Shown here piece after piece: positions 7,302 to 10,899 of a stretch of DNA of 10,899 nucleotides. Position numbers and translations under genes: made by a program. The notes under the pieces were generated by a model. The model saw nothing but the letters and a program-made list of their open reading frames with translations. It was not told where the DNA came from and did not search any database. Every line of letters starts with the position of its first letter. The first letter of the stretch is position 1. The stretch spans positions 1 to 10,899 of the forward strand of contig JAFGDX010000248.1 of NCBI GenBank assembly GCA_016931875.1. The letters are read 5' to 3'. This DNA is from Prolixibacteraceae bacterium (lineage in GTDB: Bacteria; Bacteroidota; Bacteroidia; Bacteroidales; Prolixibacteraceae).

Positions 7302-8678
7302 ATGATCGAAAACAATAATCAGATACGGGATTCATTTGGGTCAAAGTTTGGGGTTATCGCCGCAGCCGCAGGTTCGGCAGTTGGATTAGGCAACATTTGG
7401 AGATTTCCGTTGGTGACCACTCAAAACGGAGGAGGTGCATTTTTGTTATTGTATATTGGTTTTGTCATTCTTATCGGCATACCTGTGATGTTGTCCGAGT
7501 TTTCAATTGGCCGTCGCGCACAGCTCAATGCATTTGGTTCGTTTAAAAAACTGGCCCCCGGAACACCGTGGTTTCTGGTTGGTTCTTTAGGAATTATTAC
7601 CGCTTTTGCCATACTTGCCTTTTACAGCACCGTGGCAGGGTGGACTTTGGAATATTTTGCTCAGGCAATCACCGGGAAACTTAGCCATGTAAACGATATG
7701 CAGAAAAATTTTGCCGATTTTAGTTCACAAACTTATCGCCCGCTAATGTGGCAATTTATTATAATGCTGGTAACATCGGTTGTTGTTTTTGCCGGAATAA
7801 AAAAAGGGATTGAAAAATTTACCAAAATACTTATGCCCGTGCTGGCTGTATTGATACTGTTTGTGGCATTCCGTTCAGTAACATTGGAAGGGGCCATGGA
7901 AGGGGTAAAATATCTTTTTGTTCCCAACTGGTCGGCAGTGAGTTTTAAAACGGTGCTTATGGCGCTGGGGCAGGCAGCTTTCTCGCTAAGTATTGGTATG
8001 GGAACATTAATTACTTACGGTTCCTACATTCAGAAAGATAACCACTTGTTACGAACATCCACACAGGTTGCAATTACCGATACTTCCATTGCCATACTGG
8101 CCAGTTTAATGGTTATTCCCGCCATATTTGCCTTTTCACCAGGCAGTGATGTTGCAAGCCTTTCGCCGGGGCCCGGGCTGGTATTCGAGGTTTTGCCCGA
8201 TGTATTTAAATCAATGCCCGGAGGTAGTTTTTTTTCTGTACTGTTTTTCTTCCTGCTAAGTGTAGCGGCGCTCACTTCAACAATTTCAGTTTTAGAAGTA
8301 GTGGTTGCCTATTTAAAAGAAGAATTAAAACTCTCAAGAGGAATGGCGACACTGATAGCAGCTGTTTCAATCTCTGTTTTGGGGGTTTTGGCAACACTTT
8401 CGTTTGGTGTGATGAAAGACTTTACAATTTTTGAAATGACCGTTTTTGATTTACTAAACTATGCTTCGGCAAATATAATGCTAACATTTGGCGCTCTGCT
8501 AATTGTTATTTTTGTGGGATGGAGAATGGGAAAATCTGATTTTATCAACGAAATTAGTAACCAGGGCAGCCTGAAGTCAAATCTTTTTAAAGGGGTTTAT
8601 TTTATAATCCGTTACATTGCTCCTGTTGCTATCGGGATAATTGCCATTGCCACATTTTTTATCCAGGGGATTGTTTAA
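7302..8678 (+). CDS. Neurotransmitter:sodium symporter (NSS/SNF) family transporter, LeuT fold
   Basis: This inner-membrane protein probably imports amino acids using the sodium gradient. The 458-residue length and about 11 hydrophobic segments match the 11-TM bacterial NSS type (MhsT/Tyt1-like) rather than 12-TM LeuT. The TM1 signature is AGSAVGLGNIWRFP (23-36). By eye alignment with LeuT, G24, A26, V27 and N31 line the two sodium sites. Y108 in TM3 (FYSTVAGW) matches the conserved substrate-site tyrosine. F227, S228 and S230 lie in the unwound TM6 (GQAAFSLSIG), and A322, T325 and S326 in TM8 complete sodium site 2. D260 (AITD) replaces LeuT Asn286, while the Glu290 position appears to be Ala264; an acidic residue at one of these places is associated with chloride independence. 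The substrate cannot be predicted. It is flanked by unrelated genes and is probably transcribed alone. Confidence 0.94.
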   Translation: MIENNNQIRDSFGSKFGVIAAAAGSAVGLGNIWRFPLVTTQNGGGAFLLLYIGFVILIGIPVMLSEFSIGRRAQLNAFGSFKKLAPGTPWFLVGSLGIITAFAILAFYSTVAGWTLEYFAQAITGKLSHVNDMQKNFADFSSQTYRPLMWQFIIMLVTSVVVFAGIKKGIEKFTKILMPVLAVLILFVAFRSVTLEGAMEGVKYLFVPNWSAVSFKTVLMALGQAAFSLSIGMGTLITYGSYIQKDNHLLRTSTQVAITDTSIAILASLMVIPAIFAFSPGSDVASLSPGPGLVFEVLPDVFKSMPGGSFFSVLFFFLLSVAALTSTISVLEVVVAYLKEELKLSRGMATLIAAVSISVLGVLATLSFGVMKDFTIFEMTVFDLLNYASANIMLTFGALLIVIFVGWRMGKSDFINEISNQGSLKSNLFKGVYFIIRYIAPVAIGIIAIATFFIQGIV

Positions 8679-8731
8679 ATTATGTTTTAAAACTCAGGAA
8701 AATTCTGAACTTATTTCCCCCGGATCAGCAC

Positions 8732-8762
8732 TTGCACAGATTGTTTTTATTCGGTATCTTTC
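8732..8762 (+). promoter_or_regulatory. Candidate promoter for the helix-hairpin-helix gene
   Basis: TTG (8732-8734), a 20-base spacer and TATCTTTC (8755-8762) form a one-mismatch fit to TTG-N-TAnnTTTG. The expected start near 8767-8769 leaves about 25 bases before ATG 8793. The spacing is good; the last base of the -7 is off consensus. Confidence 0.4.
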
Positions 8763-8792
8763 AGCTCGTTATAACCAATAGAAACAAACATA

Positions 8793-9719
8793 ATGCACCA
8801 TCCCTTCAGTTCATTTATAAAGAAATATTTTACTTTTTCGAAAAAAGACAGAAACGGAATAATTGTACTGGTTGTTCTGATATTGTTTGCCATCCTCACC
8901 GGAATTGTTGTTGATTATATTCCCGTGAATGATGAAGTTGATTATTCAGAATTTGAAAAAGCTTTCAATGAATGGGAAATGGCAAAAGAGAATAATACTC
9001 AAAACAATCAGACACTTTTCCCATTTAATCCAAATACAATATCTGAAACCTCTCTGGATTCGCTGTTGCTTCCGGAATATGTAAAAAGAAACTTAATAAA
9101 TTACCGGAAAGCCGGGGGAAAGATAAAAACCGTTTCAGGATTCAGAAAAATTTACGGGATGAATGACAGCATTTATGCAGCTGTTGAAGAGTATATTGAA
9201 ATTCCCGGAGAACCATTACAACCGGAAGAAAGAGGGCGTGATAAAACTGAAAAGACCGAAAATAATTTCCCGCCGTCAGAAGCAATCAAACAGAAAGAGG
9301 ATGGTGAAAGTTATACACGGTATGTAATTGAACTAAACAGTGCCGACTCAAGCGAGCTGGTGAAATTAAACGGGGTAGGGCCGGTATTTGCTTCACGGAT
9401 TGTAAAGTTCCGTGATTTGCTGGGAGGATTCTATTCGGGCGAACAGTTGCTTGAGGTTTATAACTTCCCGGAAGAAACCTACAACTCGGTTGCCAGTCAT
9501 GTAACTGTCGACACCTCGGGGATAAATAAAATAAGAATAAATTTTGCCGGTTATTCTGATCTTATTCGGCATCCTTATTTGAACAAAAAGCAGGTTCAAT
9601 CCATTATAAATTACAGGACAAGGAATGGAGCGCTGAAATCAGTAGAAGATTTGCTGCGGTTAAATTTGGTTGATAGTGTTACTTACCGAAAAGTAAAGCC
9701 ATATTTAAGCAGCCGTTAA
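8793..9719 (+). CDS. Membrane-anchored protein with three helix-hairpin-helix units (ComEA-like)
   Basis: The 308-residue protein has one N-terminal membrane segment (about 23-40) after a basic stretch (KKYFTFSKKDRNG). By the positive-inside rule this places the long C-terminal part in the periplasm. Three repeats with helix-hairpin-helix character follow. The first, NPNTISETSLDSLLLPEYV (79-97), runs on through INYRKAGGKIKTVSGFRKIYGM. The second has the clearest hairpin: LNSADSSELVKLNGVGPVFA (181-200), with the LNGVGP turn. The third, INFAGYSDLIRHPYLNKKQ (249-267), ends with INYRTRNGALKSVEDLL. A charged, Glu/Lys-rich linker (about 138-175) separates units one and two. HhH units bind DNA non-specifically, and membrane-tethered ComEA proteins capture DNA during natural uptake; whether this one does is inference. 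Proteins of this build are common in Bacteroidota without known function. It is followed by rpsU with its own promoter, so it is likely a single-gene unit. Confidence 0.82.
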   Translation: MHHPFSSFIKKYFTFSKKDRNGIIVLVVLILFAILTGIVVDYIPVNDEVDYSEFEKAFNEWEMAKENNTQNNQTLFPFNPNTISETSLDSLLLPEYVKRNLINYRKAGGKIKTVSGFRKIYGMNDSIYAAVEEYIEIPGEPLQPEERGRDKTEKTENNFPPSEAIKQKEDGESYTRYVIELNSADSSELVKLNGVGPVFASRIVKFRDLLGGFYSGEQLLEVYNFPEETYNSVASHVTVDTSGINKIRINFAGYSDLIRHPYLNKKQVQSIINYRTRNGALKSVEDLLRLNLVDSVTYRKVKPYLSSR

Positions 9720-9729
9720 AAAGATTTAA

Positions 9730-9777
9730 ATCAAATTTATTACATAGGAATTATTATTTTTTTCCTTTAAATTTGAT
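9730..9777. repeat. Imperfect inverted repeat before rpsU
   Basis: The arms ATCAAATTTA (9730-9739) and TAAATTTGAT (9768-9777) are perfectly complementary over ten bases. Inside them AGGAA (9746-9750) pairs with TTCCT (9762-9766), separated from the outer stem by a six-base bulge on the left and one base on the right, and closing an 11-base loop. The right arm contains the -33 element of the rpsU promoter. No T run follows on the plus strand, so a standard intrinsic terminator for the upstream gene is not well supported. An operator or cruciform is possible, but the AT-rich sequence raises the chance of coincidence. Confidence 0.45.
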
Positions 9778-9802
9778 AAACAATGAATAATTTCTAAATT
9801 TG
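9773..9802 (+). promoter_or_regulatory. Strong Bacteroidota promoter for rpsU (and probably xer)
   Basis: TTG (9773-9775, within TTTG) and TAAATTTG (9795-9802) are separated by exactly 19 bases, a full match to the phylum's primary sigma consensus. The -7 is followed by C, as is often seen. Transcription probably starts near 9807-9809, giving a leader of about 30 bases. This is the best promoter in the window, as expected for a ribosomal protein gene. Confidence 0.75.
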
Positions 9803-9829
9803 CGCCTCGATTTTTAAAAATGTAAACCG

Positions 9830-9836
9830 AAAAGGA
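9830..9836 (+). promoter_or_regulatory. Shine-Dalgarno-like sequence almost touching the rpsU start
   Basis: AAAAGGA at 9830-9836 could pair with the 16S rRNA 3' end, but only one base separates it from ATG 9838. Conventional spacing is about five to nine bases. It is noted because rpsU is one of the few Bacteroidota genes where such a sequence can matter for control. Confidence 0.45.
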
Positions 9837-9837
9837 T

Positions 9838-10029
9838 ATGATAATTATTCCGGTAAAAGAAGGCGAAAATATTGAAAGAGCTTTAAAAAGGTTCAAAAGA
9901 AAGTTTGAAAAAACGGGTGTAATCAAAGAATTACGCGATCGTCAGAAGTATACAAAACCCTCAGTAAAGAAAAGGGAAGAGTTGAAAAAGGCGATTTACG
10001 TACAGGGATTGCAGCGTCAGGAAGACTAA
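9838..10029 (+). CDS. rpsU: 30S ribosomal protein bS21
   Basis: The 63-residue protein begins MIIIPVKEGENIERALKRFK, the standard Bacteroidota bS21 N-terminus, and continues with KRKFEKTGVIKELRDRQKY, KPSVKKREE and AIYVQGLQ. It sits on the 30S platform near the 3' end of 16S rRNA. In this phylum bS21, with bS18 and bS6, holds the anti-Shine-Dalgarno tail in a pocket, which explains why most mRNAs lack Shine-Dalgarno sites. The length is normal, and the ATG at 9838 fits family N-termini exactly. The gene has its own strong promoter and is followed after 43 bases by the tyrosine recombinase gene, probably on the same transcript. Confidence 0.97.
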   Translation: MIIIPVKEGENIERALKRFKRKFEKTGVIKELRDRQKYTKPSVKKREELKKAIYVQGLQRQED

Positions 10030-10072
10030 TTGAAGTTAGTGGTTCCTGGTTAATAGTGAGTGAGGGAGATTA

Positions 10073-10899
10073 ATGAACAACTATCAGGAATCGTTTATTA
10101 ACTATCTGAAGTATGAGAAGAGGTGCTCTCCTCATACGGTAACGGCGTATAAAAATGACCTCGATCAGTTTGTGCAGTTTTGTACAACAATGGTCGGGGA
10201 ATTTCATGTAAAAGAAATCGATTCCAAAAGCGTAAGAAGCTGGATTGTTTCTTTAATGGAGAACAATACCTCTCCTCGCTCGGTAAGCCGGAAAGTTACT
10301 TCAGTGAAGGTCTTTTTCAAATATTTAATGAAGGAACAGGTTGTGAGCAAAAACCCGGCTGTAAATTTGCCACTTCCAAAAATCAGAAAAAAATTACCCT
10401 TTTTTTTAGAGGAAAGTAATTTGAATCATCTTTTGGATGATGGTTTTTTTACCAATGATTTCCGGGGTGTGCGTGATAAATTGATAATTAGCTTATTATA
10501 TGGCACCGGTATCCGTTTGGCTGAACTGCTGCAGCTAAAAGATACAGATGTTTATTCCAAAGAGTATTTAATAAAAGTTTTGGGAAAGCGGCAAAAAGAG
10601 AGAATTATTCCGTATCCAAGGAGTATAAATAATCTGTTTTTTCAGTATCTTGAATTAAGAAACGAAACGATTGGATTTACACCTGAACGTTTACTGGTAA
10701 CCGGGAAAGGAAAACCAGTGTATGAAAAATTAATATACAGGGTAGTAAAAAGTAATCTCGAAAAAGTTACTTCGCTGGAGAAAAAAAGTCCGCATGTATT
10801 GCGGCATACCTATGCTACCCATTTATTAAATAAAGGAGCGGATTTAAACGCAGTAAAAGAATTGCTGGGACACGCAAATTTGGCAGCCACACAGGTTTA
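10073..10899 (+). CDS. Xer-type tyrosine recombinase, partial at the right edge
   Basis: This frame runs open to the window end and gives 275 complete residues. The N-terminal SAM-like DNA-binding domain (about 3-85: YLKYEKRCSPHTVTAYKNDL, then SVRSWIVSL) is followed by the catalytic domain. The active-site set is visible: R148 (GTGIRLAEL), K172 (LGKRQKE), H241 and R244 (HVLRHTYATHL), and H267 (LGHANLAATQV). The last two bases, TA, start the codon where the nucleophilic tyrosine (Y276) is expected, so only the final 20 or so residues are missing. Xer enzymes resolve chromosome dimers at dif. Placement after rpsU is typical of a housekeeping Xer in Bacteroidota rather than a phage or transposon integrase; whether it is XerC or XerD cannot be decided. 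The ATG at 10073 is preceded by AGGGAG (10063-10068), four bases upstream. A run of eight T at 10400-10407 lies in frame, without a frameshift. Confidence 0.92.
   Translation, partial: MNNYQESFINYLKYEKRCSPHTVTAYKNDLDQFVQFCTTMVGEFHVKEIDSKSVRSWIVSLMENNTSPRSVSRKVTSVKVFFKYLMKEQVVSKNPAVNLPLPKIRKKLPFFLEESNLNHLLDDGFFTNDFRGVRDKLIISLLYGTGIRLAELLQLKDTDVYSKEYLIKVLGKRQKERIIPYPRSINNLFFQYLELRNETIGFTPERLLVTGKGKPVYEKLIYRVVKSNLEKVTSLEKKSPHVLRHTYATHLLNKGADLNAVKELLGHANLAATQV

Noticed and set aside
8685-8694. Palindrome GTTTTAAAAC after the symporter gene
   Set aside because: Short, AT-rich, expected by chance, and without a T run or repeated partner.
9726-9926. Minus-strand open frame over the rpsU promoter and 5' end
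   Set aside because: It covers a strong promoter and a highly conserved ribosomal gene; its composition reflects AT-rich DNA.
10180-10419. Plus-strand open frame of 79 codons
   Set aside because: It is out of frame within the Xer recombinase, whose own frame is open to the window end with all expected catalytic residues.
10073-10899. Phage or transposon integrase marking a mobile element
   Set aside because: It follows rpsU closely, codon use resembles its neighbours, and no att repeats, tRNA or other mobile genes are seen.
1-10899. CRISPR array, tRNA, rRNA or riboswitch
   Set aside because: No regularly spaced repeats, cloverleaf or long structured leader were found by eye; the gene gaps are all below about 125 bases.

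Overview
The window reads as ordinary chromosomal DNA of a Bacteroidota bacterium, most likely a Bacteroidia lineage such as Marinilabiliales/Prolixibacteraceae (inferred from gene content and protein flavour; not tested by any search). Three things support this: a PorT-type protein of the type IX secretion system (T9SS), a lipoprotein form of a BamA/TamA-family protein (TamL type), and upstream sites that fit the Bacteroidota promoter TTG-N19-21-TAnnTTTG, best seen in front of rpsU. No mobile element, CRISPR array, tRNA or rRNA was seen, and no gene-free stretch reaches 300 bases.

Layout. Bases 1-1273 (minus strand) hold an SDR oxidoreductase followed by a family 2 glycosyltransferase that runs off the left edge. 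A divergent gap leads to a plus-strand block: a stand-alone protein resembling the second half of PurL (1385-2425), overlapping by one base with menG/ubiE (2425-3156), then porT (3222-3983). A SpoU/TrmH RNA methyltransferase converges on porT with one base between the stop codons (3985-4755), and the tamL-like gene diverges from it (4839-7178). Then come an NSS-family sodium symporter (7302-8678), a membrane-anchored protein with three helix-hairpin-helix units (8793-9719), rpsU (ribosomal protein bS21, 9838-10029), and a Xer-type tyrosine recombinase cut by the right edge (10073-10899), two bases into the codon where the catalytic tyrosine is expected.

How the genes fit together. The centre is an envelope and respiration neighbourhood: menaquinone methylation (MenG), a T9SS component (PorT) and an outer-membrane assembly protein (TamL-like), with an RNA-modifying enzyme between them. 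From memory, menG, porT, the RNA methyltransferase and the BamA/TamA-family gene are commonly neighbours in Bacteroidota. The right end looks like the start of the translation cluster rpsU-xer, often followed in this phylum by hpf, tRNAs and tuf.

Most worth a second look: the half-PurL protein, which keeps the fold signatures but lacks the usual PurL catalytic and metal-binding motifs; the rpsU control region, where a strong promoter overlaps an inverted repeat and a Shine-Dalgarno-like sequence almost touches the start codon; and the TamL-like lipoprotein with no TamB beside it. No clearly undescribed multi-gene system was found.
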